From the NCBI GenBank assembly GCA_035380245.1, contig DAOSXA010000005.1, forward strand, positions 24,731 through 60,414: a stretch of DNA of 35,684 bases, given 5' to 3'. Of this stretch, positions 24,303 to 32,592 are shown one piece after another (the stretch's first letter is position 1; the number at the start of each line of letters is the position of its first letter). This stretch comes from Candidatus Zixiibacteriota bacterium (GTDB lineage: Bacteria > Zixibacteria > MSB-5A5 > GN15 > FEB-12). Position numbers and translations under genes: made by a program. A model generated the notes under the pieces. That model saw nothing but the letters and a program-made list of their open reading frames with translations. It was not told the DNA's origin and searched no databases.

Positions 24303-25823
24303 TCAGAAAAGTTTACCTGTTCCTGTACATGGAATCTCATAGAGTGCACCGTTCCATTCGATAGTGATGGGGCACTCAAGAAAGCCGATGCAATCTGGGC
24401 ATAACCCAACTTGATATGCCTCGAACTTTATTACCAGCTCGAGTGATTCCCCAGGAGCCAGTTGAAAGGTACCACTAGGTTCCACCGGCATGCAGACTTC
24501 AGCAGTCCCATCACAAATATCATTCCCACATCGTGACGCGTCTATTCTGCCTATTCCGGTGACACTCCCATTATTAGTTAGAGTTACTGTACGTGATACT
24601 AATCCCTCCGAATGGCGAACCAAACCGAAGTCTATTTGGTTTGGTACGATGGACAGATTGGCCGGCGGAAATACACACTCTTTTATTGAATAAGTCATGG
24701 CATCCGCGTTCCGCACGAGTCTATCGGACAGGACGCTTCTCATACAATAAGACAGGGGGATGGCAGAGCCGATTGCACTTCCTTCTTTCAGGCTGTTTAC
24801 AAACGACTGTGTGCTTTCTAATCCACCAAAGACAGCATCCAGAGCGGCTTGAGCGCTACCGCCGAGGGCAAAGGCTTGAATGCGAACATCTGCGAGTTCT
24901 CCCACTGCTCGATATTTCCCACTTCCTCCAAAACCAAGAAACGAAGCGCTGACTGCCGTTTCTACCGAATCTTTCTCTTCTGATGATTCAATCAGTAGGT
25001 AGAAAACCCGACCATAGGTAACTGACGACACATATACCGGTGGATTGCCAGGACCCACAAAAGGTCGAAGATCATCTGCTGTCACATCTGGATGAAAGAA
25101 ATCACTCATTACCGATGGTCTCTCGAAGACCAGAGTATAGAAAGATTGCTTCAGGGTGACCAAGACTACGGTGTTATCGGTTTCCTCACTCCAATCGAAT
25201 TTAGCGCTAGATTTGAACAGGCCGAGAAAACTGGCGCTTGCACTGATTTTTGCCGCTAGCTCCTGTTGAGTTCTTACTCTGGCATAATCTACTGTTAACC
25301 TGGCCGGGAAATCCTCCGGCTGAGATCCAATTACCTTGTTGGCTGCTTCAAGACAAGTTCCCATTCCAACCTCATCTACTGTGACGCTGGGAGTCGTACT
25401 TCCGGTAACATTGTCGATGTTGATTTTGCCTGATCCACGTCTCGCTATGATGCGTTCAGGTGTTGGTTGTTGAATTGTAGCACCCTGCAATAATGCTCCT
25501 GGCCATATGACCTCTGCGTTTGGATTAAACACAGGATATTCATCAGCAGAGAAGCTTGATCTCATTTCGAGAGTTTGACACTCCATGTACTCGGTGCTGT
25601 CGATCAGTTTCTCAAAAGATTCAACCGTGTCCAGCACAGTAATCCCAGTATCAGATACTTCTGGTTGCTCCGGTTCACCGGCCGTTTCGACAAGAGCTAC
25701 GATGTCTTCCTCGGGAACGGGGGCGACTGTCTTTTCACAGCCTGGGACTAGAGCTGTCACGATCACCATAGTGGCTAGTATCACAGCCACTATGAACATC
25801 CTACAATCGTGATTCGTTTTCAT
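24303..25823 (-). CDS. Cholesterol-dependent-cytolysin-like lipoprotein
   Basis: A 506-aa protein with an N-terminal lipoprotein signal (LVPGC, C29). Residues about 70-385 match domains 1-3 of thiol-activated cytolysins (CDC/MACPF fold): IWPGALLQGA (106-115), a first helical hairpin region around SASFLGLFKSSAKFDWSE, NPPVYVSSVTYGRVFYLL (260-277), the second region VETAVSASFLGFGGSGKY, then FALGGSAQAA and IPLSYCMRSVLSD. The lipid-binding domain 4 with its tryptophan undecapeptide is absent. Instead residues about 388-506 form an Ig-like ASH/DUF1573-type domain (IVPNQIDFGLVRHSEG ... RTVTLTNNGS) with several Cys. The ATG at 25823 follows GGAGG. It stands alone. A pore-forming role is inferred. Confidence 0.85.
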   Translation of the reverse strand: MKTNHDCRMFIVAVILATMVIVTALVPGCEKTVAPVPEEDIVALVETAGEPEQPEVSDTGITVLDTVESFEKLIDSTEYMECQTLEMRSSFSADEYPVFNPNAEVIWPGALLQGATIQQPTPERIIARRGSGKINIDNVTGSTTPSVTVDEVGMGTCLEAANKVIGSQPEDFPARLTVDYARVRTQQELAAKISASASFLGLFKSSAKFDWSEETDNTVVLVTLKQSFYTLVFERPSVMSDFFHPDVTADDLRPFVGPGNPPVYVSSVTYGRVFYLLIESSEEKDSVETAVSASFLGFGGSGKYRAVGELADVRIQAFALGGSAQAALDAVFGGLESTQSFVNSLKEGSAIGSAIPLSYCMRSVLSDRLVRNADAMTYSIKECVFPPANLSIVPNQIDFGLVRHSEGLVSRTVTLTNNGSVTGIGRIDASRCGNDICDGTAEVCMPVEPSGTFQLAPGESLELVIKFEAYQVGLCPDCIGFLECPITIEWNGALYEIPCTGTGKLF

Positions 25824-26413
25824 AAAATCCTCCAATCAGCTAAGGGTTTGTTATGCTTTATAGCAGCAACGCTTACCCAAACGTTTTTCGGAATGATTTC
25901 TTGATTAGAATGGTCAAAAGGCTCGCATTTTTAGGTAGATACCAACGTGTAGATAGTCCAAGGCTTGCATTGGTTCCTTAGTGGCGTGTTCCACTCCGTA
26001 CATTGTGTCAGTTTCTCGCTATGTGTCCCTAAACGGATTACTGGGGAAATTACGGTATAACCATATGGATCACGTATTGAGTGTTATCAAGTAGTTCATC
26101 ACTCTCCACACATTCTCCAACGACTTCGAGCAACACATCGCCACGTGTCACAATTATGTCGAGTGAATCAGGATTTCCGGACTGTAATAACGATTCTATA
26201 CCATTGATTCGCCTTCATCGCCGAAGCTACTATCCGCAAATAAAAAACGGTAAAACGAACCCAATTCGCCGTAACCGCAAGAGGGAGTATAGAATGCAAA
26301 GAATTACTGAACAGGGGAAAGACCATTAGCAACTGATCTTGCTCCTGCTTATCCGGACCAACGATGAAAAGACCAGTCATGAAAAAAGCCCGGTTATTCC
26401 CAGGCAAACAAAG
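25824..26413. other. Intergenic region with a possible gene remnant
   Basis: No convincing gene. A minus-strand stretch from about 26214 to the stop at 26052-26050 is open and protein-like (SLDIIVTRGDVLLEVVGE ... QYVIHMVIP) but begins right after a stop without a good start codon. A different frame supplies ATG at 26218 (MKANQWYRIVITVRKS). This may be a frameshifted small gene. Confidence 0.3.
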
Positions 26414-26487
26414 CGGGGTTGACGAGACTCGAACTCGCGGCCTCCTGCGTGACAGGCAGGCGTTCTAACCAACTGAACTACAACCCC
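26414..26487 (-). tRNA. tRNA-Asp (GTC)
   Basis: A 74-nt cloverleaf with a 7-bp acceptor stem (GGGGTTG/CAACCCC), anticodon arm CCTGC-CTGTCAC-GCAGG with anticodon GTC, T-arm GTTCGAGTC, and G as discriminator. CCA is not encoded. Confidence 0.95.
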
Positions 26488-26599
26488 GGTATCTGATAAA
26501 CACTGTATCGGTAATCCAGCCAAATCGCTTAGGAGTCCTCTATAACTCAATCAGGTCTGTCCACCCGATTAAGTCGTCGTCTCCAGCCGCCCTCATAAC

Positions 26600-26673
26600 T
26601 GGGCGGTACTGGATTCGAACCAGTGACCCCCTGCGTGTAAGGCAGGTGCTCTAACCAGCTGAGCTAACCGCCC
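26600..26673 (-). tRNA. tRNA-Val (TAC)
   Basis: A 74-nt cloverleaf with acceptor GGGCGGT/ACCGCCC, D-arm TAGCTCAGCTGG, anticodon arm CCTGC-CTTACAC-GCAGG with anticodon TAC, T-arm GGTTCGAATCC, and A as discriminator. CCA is not encoded. It lies 112 nt upstream of tRNA-Asp on the same strand. Confidence 0.96.
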
Positions 26674-26741
26674 ATACCGTACAGTGTAAAACTGTCAAAG
26701 AACTTCGCGCCGACCCGCAAGCCGCTGCGATTGAGGCCGAT

Positions 26742-26769
26742 ATTATAATCAATAACCGGGAAAAAGCAA
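26742..26769 (-). promoter_or_regulatory. Promoter of the tRNA pair
   Basis: On the minus strand TTGCTT (26769-26764), a 16-nt spacer and a perfect TATAAT (26747-26742). It points at tRNA-Val about 70 nt away. Confidence 0.6.
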
Positions 26770-26804
26770 GCGGGATTTGTACCTCCGCAAAGCATATTTT
26801 AGAC

Positions 26805-26832
26805 TTGAAATCAACCCTTGACTCGATAGTAT
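26805..26832 (+). promoter_or_regulatory. Possible promoter of the phosphomannomutase gene
   Basis: TTGAAA (26805-26810), a 16-nt spacer and TAGTAT (26827-26832), 120 nt before the ATG at 26953. Confidence 0.4.
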
Positions 26833-26952
26833 AAACATATAAAAGTCATATGCCGCGATTGCACTTATAGTGTAATCGCCCGGCTGTAAAGACAAAAACG
26901 TTGACGCGCCTGTTACTCGCGTCTATTTTCGACTTATAGGGAGCTATTCAGC

Positions 26953-28296
26953 ATGCAGATAGATCCAACCATCTTCAAAGCTTATGACATCCGAGGCACC
27001 GTACCGGATCAAATCAACACCGATACCGCGTACCAGATCGGGTATTGTCTGGCCCGTTTCCTCAAACCGGCCAGCGTTGCTATCGGACGCGATATGCGCC
27101 TTTCCTCGGACGAGTTGTTCGAAAGCCTCACCCGTGGTATCAACGATACCGGGGTCGATGTTGTCGATCTCGGTCTGGTCTCGACCGACGGCCTCTATTT
27201 TGCCGTAGGTAAGTTCGGTTATGAGGCCGGTATCATGATCACCGCTTCCCACAATCCGAAAGAGTATAACGGCTTCAAGGTCTGCAAAGCCGGCGCTGTG
27301 CCTCTTTCCGGATCCGACGGTCTCAACGAGGTTCGCCGGGCGATAGAAAAAGCGACCGAGTTTCCCAAAGCTCCATCGCGCGGGATGGTTGTCCGAAAGG
27401 ATATTTCCGAGGATTACGCAGCTCATTGTCTGTCGTTTGTCGATATCTCCACCCTCAAGAAGTTCAACGTTGTTATCGATGCCGGCAACGGCATGGCCGG
27501 GGCCACCTTACCGGCAGTTCTTGATAAACTCCCCATCGAGGTTCATCGGCTGTTTTTCGAACTCGACGGGACTTTCCCGAATCATCCCGCATCGCCGATC
27601 GAACTCGAGAATCTTCAGGACCTGATTGCAAAAATAAAAGAGACCAGGGCCGATTTCGGGGTGGCTTTTGACGGCGATGCCGATCGTATGTTCCTAGTCG
27701 ATCATAACGGCCGCCAACTCGGCGGCGACATGGTTACGGCGATGGTGGCCAAGTCGCTTCTGGCCAAGAATCCCGGAGAGACGATTCTCTACAATCTGAT
27801 TTGTTCCCACGCTGTGCCGGAACTGATCGAGCGTATGGGGGGGAAGGCGATTCGCACGCGTGTCGGTCACGCCCTGATCAAGCCGCTCATGAGGGAATAC
27901 AACGCCATCTTCGGCGGCGAACACTCCGGTCATTTCTACTTCCGTGACAACTGGTTTGCCGATTCCGGTCTGATTGCCTGGCTGGTTTGTCTGGAACTGC
28001 TCTCGAAAGAGGACCGTCCGTTGCACGAGCTTATCGCCGATCTCGATCCTTATTTCCGCTCGGGTGAAATCAATAACCGGGTCAACTCCATCTCCGAAGT
28101 AACGGAGCGCGTAGCCCGGGCGTTTGCCGATGGTCGCCAGGATCGCGAAGACGGCCTCACCGTACAGTACGATGATTTCTGGTTCAATCTTCGCCCCTCC
28201 AACACCGAACCACTCTTGCGACTCAATGTCGAAGCCAACTCCAGAGATCTGCTAAAAAAGAAAACCGACGAAATTGTAGCCCTGATCAAAGGCTAG
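26953..28296 (+). CDS. manB: Phosphomannomutase / phosphoglucomutase
   Basis: A 447-aa alpha-D-phosphohexomutase of the AlgC/ManB type, the usual length. Motifs in order: N-terminal FKAYDIRG, catalytic phosphoserine loop TASHNPKEYNGFK (Ser in ASHNP), metal-binding DGDADR, sugar-binding GGEHSGH and the phosphate loop RPSNTEP near the C-terminus. It interconverts the 1- and 6-phosphates of mannose or glucose for the synthesis of cell-surface polysaccharides. The EHSGH loop is shared by PMM/PGM dual enzymes, so specificity is not decided. It is followed 3 nt later by the double receiver gene, which may be co-transcribed. Confidence 0.93.
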   Translation: MQIDPTIFKAYDIRGTVPDQINTDTAYQIGYCLARFLKPASVAIGRDMRLSSDELFESLTRGINDTGVDVVDLGLVSTDGLYFAVGKFGYEAGIMITASHNPKEYNGFKVCKAGAVPLSGSDGLNEVRRAIEKATEFPKAPSRGMVVRKDISEDYAAHCLSFVDISTLKKFNVVIDAGNGMAGATLPAVLDKLPIEVHRLFFELDGTFPNHPASPIELENLQDLIAKIKETRADFGVAFDGDADRMFLVDHNGRQLGGDMVTAMVAKSLLAKNPGETILYNLICSHAVPELIERMGGKAIRTRVGHALIKPLMREYNAIFGGEHSGHFYFRDNWFADSGLIAWLVCLELLSKEDRPLHELIADLDPYFRSGEINNRVNSISEVTERVARAFADGRQDREDGLTVQYDDFWFNLRPSNTEPLLRLNVEANSRDLLKKKTDEIVALIKG

Positions 28297-28299
28297 TCC

Positions 28300-29064
28300 G
28301 TGAGCACCGAACGCGCCCATATTCTCATTGTCGATGACGACTCCCAGCTTCTGGATCTGATGTCGGACACTTTATCCAGTCTCGGTTATCGAATCGAAGG
28401 GGCCGGCGGCGGGGTAGAGGCGCTCGAAAAACTTTCATCTCAACGGTTCGATCTGATGATCACCGATATCAAGATGCCCGATATGGACGGTATCAGTCTC
28501 CTGAAACGAGTCCGGCTCCACTATCCTGATATGCCGGTGCTGTTCATCACCGGCTATGGCGAACCGGAAGTGATCGGGCGGGCTTCCCCCGATGGCTTCC
28601 TCGCAAAACCGTTTCGCATTTCCAAAATCGAAGAGCTGATCGAACAGGTCTTATCCGGACGTAAGGACGATGATAACTTCGGACCGATTCGGCGAGTCAT
28701 GGTGGTCGACGACGACGATATTTTCAGGCAGACCTTGTTCGATATCCTGCGCGTATACAACTACCTCCCGCTGGCCGTCTCCAATGCCTCGGAAGCGATG
28801 CGTGAGCTGGAGGATGGTGAAATCGACGCCGTCATAACCGATGTCAAGATGCCGGGTGTCGATGGTGTTTCACTGCTCAAACAGATCAAGACCCGTTTTC
28901 CCGATATACCGGTGATTCTAATAACTGCTTTTTATTCACCGCAAGATACTGCGGTTGGTCAATCCGATGTAACTCCCGATGGTTTTCTCCAAAAGCCGTT
29001 CAAAGCGGAGAATATCATCCGTCTCCTCGAACAACTTGCCGCCCCTTTGCCGCACATTGATTGA
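28300..29064 (+). CDS. Double receiver-domain response regulator (REC-REC)
   Basis: A 254-aa protein with two complete receiver domains and no output domain. Domain 1 (about 6-120) has acidic pocket DDD (12-14), phosphoacceptor D56 in MITDIKMPDMDG and K103 in LAKPF. Domain 2 (about 131-248) has DDDD, D181 in VITDVKMPGVDG and a conserved Lys in LQKPF. The start is GTG, 3 nt after manB. Such proteins act as phosphate relays or protein-interaction switches. Its kinase is not in the window unless the kinase at 13924 serves it, for which there is no direct evidence. Confidence 0.9.
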   Translation: MSTERAHILIVDDDSQLLDLMSDTLSSLGYRIEGAGGGVEALEKLSSQRFDLMITDIKMPDMDGISLLKRVRLHYPDMPVLFITGYGEPEVIGRASPDGFLAKPFRISKIEELIEQVLSGRKDDDNFGPIRRVMVVDDDDIFRQTLFDILRVYNYLPLAVSNASEAMRELEDGEIDAVITDVKMPGVDGVSLLKQIKTRFPDIPVILITAFYSPQDTAVGQSDVTPDGFLQKPFKAENIIRLLEQLAAPLPHID

Positions 29065-29105
29065 GATTGATTTGGGATTATGCCGTTGAGCCGCGTATTG
29101 CGCGT

Positions 29106-31244
29106 CTATATTTGTTCGACGCCGAGCTTGCGAAGGCGGTTGCGCACAGTCGCCTCGCTCACCCCCAGCACCCGAGCTACTTCGGTCCGCCGTCCGCCGC
29201 TGCGCGAGAGCAAACGCCGCAGAAACTCATCATCCGTAAGGCCGTTCCATGACTGCGCCTGCTCGATCAAACGGTTGATATCCCCACGAGCCTGCACCGC
29301 CAGACGCTGCACCACCGAGCGCAGTTCACGCACATTTCCCGGATAATCGAAACAAGCCAGAATCGCGGCCAGTTGGTCGACTTTCTCATCCGAGGGCTCC
29401 AGGTTCACCTCGAACTCCGCCATAAAATGACGCACCAGCGGCCTCATATCCTCCGGCCGCGCCGACAAAGGCGGCAGCTCGATCGGTATCTCGTTCAAAC
29501 GATGGAACAGATCAACCCGGAAATCCCCCTGACGCGCCCGCTCCCGAAGATCGTAGTTGCAGGCCGCGATGAGACGGAAAGTTAGCGGACGTGTCTTGTC
29601 GTCACCGAGACGTCGCGCTTTACGTGTTTCCAGCACCTCCAGCAGTTTGGCCTGGAACACCGGGGAGGCATCGGCCACTTCGTTGAGGTAGAATGTCCCG
29701 CCGTTAGCTTGCTCCAACAGACCTTTGCGATCATCCTCAGCTCCCGTAAAGGCTCCCTTCTTGTGTCCGAACAGCTCCGACTCGATCATCGAATCCGGCA
29801 CCGCCGCGGCGTTGAGCGAGACAAACTCCCCCTCACGACCGCTGTGATAATGAATGTAGCGGGCCAGCAGATCTTTGCCGGTGCCGGTCGGACCGAGCAA
29901 CAGCACGTTCATCTCCGAGCGGGCCACATCCTCCGCCAGGCTCAGGATATCCCGCATGATCTTTGATTCGGCGATGATGGTCGGAAGCGACGAGGATATA
30001 CCGGTTGTCCGCGAGCGCGGTGTCCGGAGAGAGCTTAGGAGACGGTCGATTGCCTCCACGCGGTCCGTTATCTTCTCCGAGGCGAAATAGTCCCGCGCCA
30101 GAGCCAACTGCGCCAGTCGTTCTCCCTCCTCGAACAGACCCGAGCCGCCCGCCAACTGTCGCGTCAGCGCCAGCTCCCATTGCGAACCGATCTGGGCGAA
30201 CAACTCGATCGCCTCGCGATATCGCTCGCGGGCTGAGTCACGCCGACCCCGGATCCGGTCGATCTGCGCCTGAAGACGCCAACCGGCTGCGATCTCCGCC
30301 CGTTCCTGAATCTTCTCGGCTAACGCCAGCGCCTCAGCCGTGTACTGCTCGGCTTTGTCCCATTCACCTCTGGCTACGTAGAGATCGCCGAACAGCCGTT
30401 TGATCTGGACCATGAGCGCAGGAGCATCATCGCGCTCTCGGGCATATTGCAATCCCCGCTCAAGAGCAGCCTCTGCCTTTTTGAGGTCGTTGCCTACAAG
30501 ATGGACAAACCCGAGATTCTCGTAATAGATGGCTCTCTCTCGAGGGTAGTCGTCGAGATACTGTTGGCATTTCGCTATTTCAGTCAAGGCATGTGGGGCC
30601 TGCCCGAGCGCCGCAAGCGTAAGCGCCTTGTTGAAATGGAATATCAGACAGGAGCGGCCACCGAGATCACTGATGGCGGAGTCCAACTCGTTGAAACCAG
30701 CCAGCGATTCTGTTAATCGCCCTGCCTTGAAGTAATACACATAAAGCGTCTGGGCGCATGCGATTCGGTTCTTGCTGGATCTCAGACCTGCAAAGGCATC
30801 CACACATTGCCTTTGATTACTGATAGCAGAATTGGTGTCTCCAACCATGATCTGAGCAAAAGACAGTCTGCTTAGCGCCGTTGCGCTGCCGGCCACATCA
30901 CCACATCGCAGATAACCAGCGTGCGCCTCCAGCAAATCTTGTCGCGCCTCGAAGTATCTCCCGCGGATTGTGAGCCAAACCCCTCGGACATATTTGGCCT
31001 CAGAGAAAAGAGCTGTCGAGCCATCGCGGAAGATCTCAATAGCCTGATCAACATCGGCTGGAAGATACCGGTCATCATCAAGTCTTACAGCCACTCTGGC
31101 ACGCAACACGTAGTATTCACCACGTTCGTTCTTCGACAGGAGCACGGGATTGATCGACTCAAGCTCCCTCAAAGCGTCTACATAGGCCCTATTGCTGAGT
31201 AACTGACGTATTAACTTGAATGTTACTGTCACCTGTGGATCCAT
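29106..31244 (-). CDS. TPR-domain sigma-54-dependent transcriptional activator
   Basis: A 712-aa protein. The N-terminal about 400 residues are TPR helices; repeats are clearest around ALLERGLQ, RLFGDLYVARGEWDKAEQY and GRRDSARERYREAIELF. An AAA+ sigma-54 interaction domain follows (about 420-650): Walker A GPTGTGKD (451-458), an intact GAFTGA loop (497-502), Walker B FYLNEV with Asn (N521) where Asp is standard, and the arginine-finger stretch FRVDLFHRLN. The C-terminus is a Fis-type helix-turn-helix (about 684-707, RRTEVARVLGVSEATVRNRL). The start at 31244 aligns with the start of the truncated copy at 32592; Met codons at 31250 and 31262 are alternatives. The gene overlaps the peptide gene by 56 nt. 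TPR sensors of this kind can bind peptides. Confidence 0.9.
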   Translation of the reverse strand: MDPQVTVTFKLIRQLLSNRAYVDALRELESINPVLLSKNERGEYYVLRARVAVRLDDDRYLPADVDQAIEIFRDGSTALFSEAKYVRGVWLTIRGRYFEARQDLLEAHAGYLRCGDVAGSATALSRLSFAQIMVGDTNSAISNQRQCVDAFAGLRSSKNRIACAQTLYVYYFKAGRLTESLAGFNELDSAISDLGGRSCLIFHFNKALTLAALGQAPHALTEIAKCQQYLDDYPRERAIYYENLGFVHLVGNDLKKAEAALERGLQYARERDDAPALMVQIKRLFGDLYVARGEWDKAEQYTAEALALAEKIQERAEIAAGWRLQAQIDRIRGRRDSARERYREAIELFAQIGSQWELALTRQLAGGSGLFEEGERLAQLALARDYFASEKITDRVEAIDRLLSSLRTPRSRTTGISSSLPTIIAESKIMRDILSLAEDVARSEMNVLLLGPTGTGKDLLARYIHYHSGREGEFVSLNAAAVPDSMIESELFGHKKGAFTGAEDDRKGLLEQANGGTFYLNEVADASPVFQAKLLEVLETRKARRLGDDKTRPLTFRLIAACNYDLRERARQGDFRVDLFHRLNEIPIELPPLSARPEDMRPLVRHFMAEFEVNLEPSDEKVDQLAAILACFDYPGNVRELRSVVQRLAVQARGDINRLIEQAQSWNGLTDDEFLRRLLSRSGGRRTEVARVLGVSEATVRNRLRKLGVEQI
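30285..30418 (-). repeat. Right homology block, copy 1
   Basis: This 134-nt segment of the activator's TPR region differs from 31639-31772 at only 3 positions, all synonymous, by my reading. It encodes MVQIKRLFGDLYVARGE and on to RAEIAA. Confidence 0.85.
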
Positions 31245-31524
31245 TACCATAATTGCCAACATTTAAGTCTACTATTAAGTAGTAGACCACTGCGTTTACG
31301 GACGGCCAGCCTATGCACGGCACTACGAATACTGGTATCGTATTTCTTGGTGGTGATAATTCCGGGTCATCGATACCCAGATCATCCCCGCTATCATCGT
31401 TCTCCGGCTGCATCAGATAGGCCCAGGGCGGTTTGTGGGGGTCGTAGTCGGTGGCGGTGACCGGTGAGGCAAACATGACCGCTAGCAGGGCAGCCACCAT
31501 TGCCGAAGCTATGATTTTCTTCAT
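31189..31524 (-). CDS. Secreted precursor peptide 1 of the peptide-TPR module
   Basis: A 111-aa protein with a clean signal peptide (MKKIIASAMVAALLAVMFASPVTA as two segments, cleavage after TA at about 24). The mature N-terminal half is DYDPHKPPWAYLMQ, then PENDDSGDD; these 47 or so residues are nearly identical in precursor 2. The second half is variable: PRNTIPVFVVPCIGWPS, a hydrophobic AVVYYLIVDL segment and a polar tail ending NTSVTQQ. Its last 56 nt overlap the start of the sigma-54 activator, so the two are translationally linked. The ribosome site GAGGGAA is shared with copy 2. It may be a pheromone precursor; processing is unknown. Confidence 0.75.
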   Translation of the reverse strand: MKKIIASAMVAALLAVMFASPVTATDYDPHKPPWAYLMQPENDDSGDDLGIDDPELSPPRNTIPVFVVPCIGWPSVNAVVYYLIVDLNVGNYGNGSTGDSNIQVNTSVTQQ

Positions 31525-31533
31525 AGTTCCCTC
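31382..31533 (-). repeat. Left homology block, copy 1
   Basis: This 152-nt segment covers the ribosome site, signal peptide and conserved first half of peptide 1. By my reading it differs from 32730-32881 at only 5 positions, with no gap. Homology stops at both ends. Confidence 0.85.
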
Positions 31534-31567
31534 GTCGTCTTGAGTTCAGTCACGACAATTATCTCCC

Positions 31568-31589
31568 AAAACCGAGGCCGAAACCCCGG
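31568..31589 (-). terminator. Possible weak terminator between the two modules
   Basis: On the minus strand CCGGGG (31589-31584), a 6-nt loop and CCTCGG (31577-31572), with one mismatched pair, followed by TTTT (31571-31568). It lies between the truncated regulator and peptide 1. Confidence 0.35.
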
Positions 31590-31635
31590 CATAACGTCTT
31601 CTATCGAACATCACATGCAATCCCTTCATCGTCAT

Positions 31636-32592
31636 TCAGGCTGCGATCTCCGCCCGTTCCTGAATCTTCTCGGCTAACGCCAGCGCCTCGGCTGTGTACT
31701 GCTCGGCTTTGTCCCATTCACCTCGGGCTACGTAGAGATCGCCGAACAGCCGTTTGATCTGGACCATGAGCGAGGACTCCGGCGCCGTATCGAGGGCGAT
31801 CTGGAGCCCGGCGCGGAGGGCCTCTTCGGCCGCGTCGTAATTGCCCGCGAGGGTCTCGACGAACCCGACGTTTTCGTAATAGATGCCGGTCTCGCGGAGG
31901 AACTGTCCCAGATACGGCTTACATTTATCGAGCAACTCCCGCGCCTTCTTGATATCCCCCAACTGAGCGTGCGCCCGGGCTGACATCTGGTAATAGTTTA
32001 GGATATGCTTCTGGCTATCACCGAATTGAGAGAGGTCTATCGCACGAAACGTTTGGAGTGATCTGCCGATCTTTCCACCACGAAACTCGACTACTGCCAG
32101 GTTTGCAAGCATGGAGGCCAATTGACAATCATCTCCAAGTTCGACAAACAGTTCGCAGCAGCGCTCGAGATGCATCATGGATTGTTCAGGGTTACCCGTC
32201 TGCAATGCTAGATACGATAGTCTGTTCAACGCCCGCGCCTGCGATCGGAGTTGACCAAGTCGCAGAAAACTCGAGTAGGCTTCTTGAATCGACTCCTTTG
32301 CTGCGACCCATTGTCCCTTGAGCGTCATTGCCCAACCTTTGAGATACTTCGCTTGAGCGAACTTCTCCGTGTCGGAATATCTAAATGCCTCAATGGCATC
32401 GTCGATCTCTGGAACGTCACAGAATCCCAAACGCAGCTTCGCCTCACTCAGCAGAATACAACGCCAACCGTATTCTTCTCCTGTCAATCCGTCACGGCTG
32501 ACGGATTCCAGTTCGGTAATGGCCCGCTGAAATCGCCTCTTATTGATTAGATTCTGTGACCGATTGAGCACTTCTCTGACTACTATCACCAT
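31636..32592 (-). CDS. Truncated TPR regulator lacking the AAA+ and HTH domains
   Basis: A 318-aa protein, homologous over its whole length to the TPR sensor (residues 1-320) of the activator at 29106-31244. The N-terminal TPRs are diverged (compare DDAIEAFRYSDTEKFAQAKYLKG with DQAIEIFRDGSTALFSEAKYVRG, read in parts), while the last 44 residues (LMVQIKRLFG to RAEIAA) are identical. The stop TGA comes directly where the homology ends, at the codon after AEIAA. No sigma-54 domain or DNA-binding domain follows. Met at 32592 (or 32595) aligns with the start of the full copy; it overlaps peptide 2 by 53 nt. It could be a free sensor or decoy, a silent donor cassette, or a plain pseudogene. Confidence 0.8.
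   Translation of the reverse strand: MVIVVREVLNRSQNLINKRRFQRAITELESVSRDGLTGEEYGWRCILLSEAKLRLGFCDVPEIDDAIEAFRYSDTEKFAQAKYLKGWAMTLKGQWVAAKESIQEAYSSFLRLGQLRSQARALNRLSYLALQTGNPEQSMMHLERCCELFVELGDDCQLASMLANLAVVEFRGGKIGRSLQTFRAIDLSQFGDSQKHILNYYQMSARAHAQLGDIKKARELLDKCKPYLGQFLRETGIYYENVGFVETLAGNYDAAEEALRAGLQIALDTAPESSLMVQIKRLFGDLYVARGEWDKAEQYTAEALALAEKIQERAEIAA
31639..31772 (-). repeat. Right homology block, copy 2
   Basis: The partner of 30285-30418: 131 of 134 positions identical by my reading. It forms the 3' end of the truncated regulator. Confidence 0.85.

Noticed and set aside
25860..25885. Sigma-54-like site upstream of the cytolysin-like gene (TTGGGTAAGCGTTGCT on the minus strand)
   Set aside because: The distance between the GG and GC elements is one nt short of the sigma-54 requirement.
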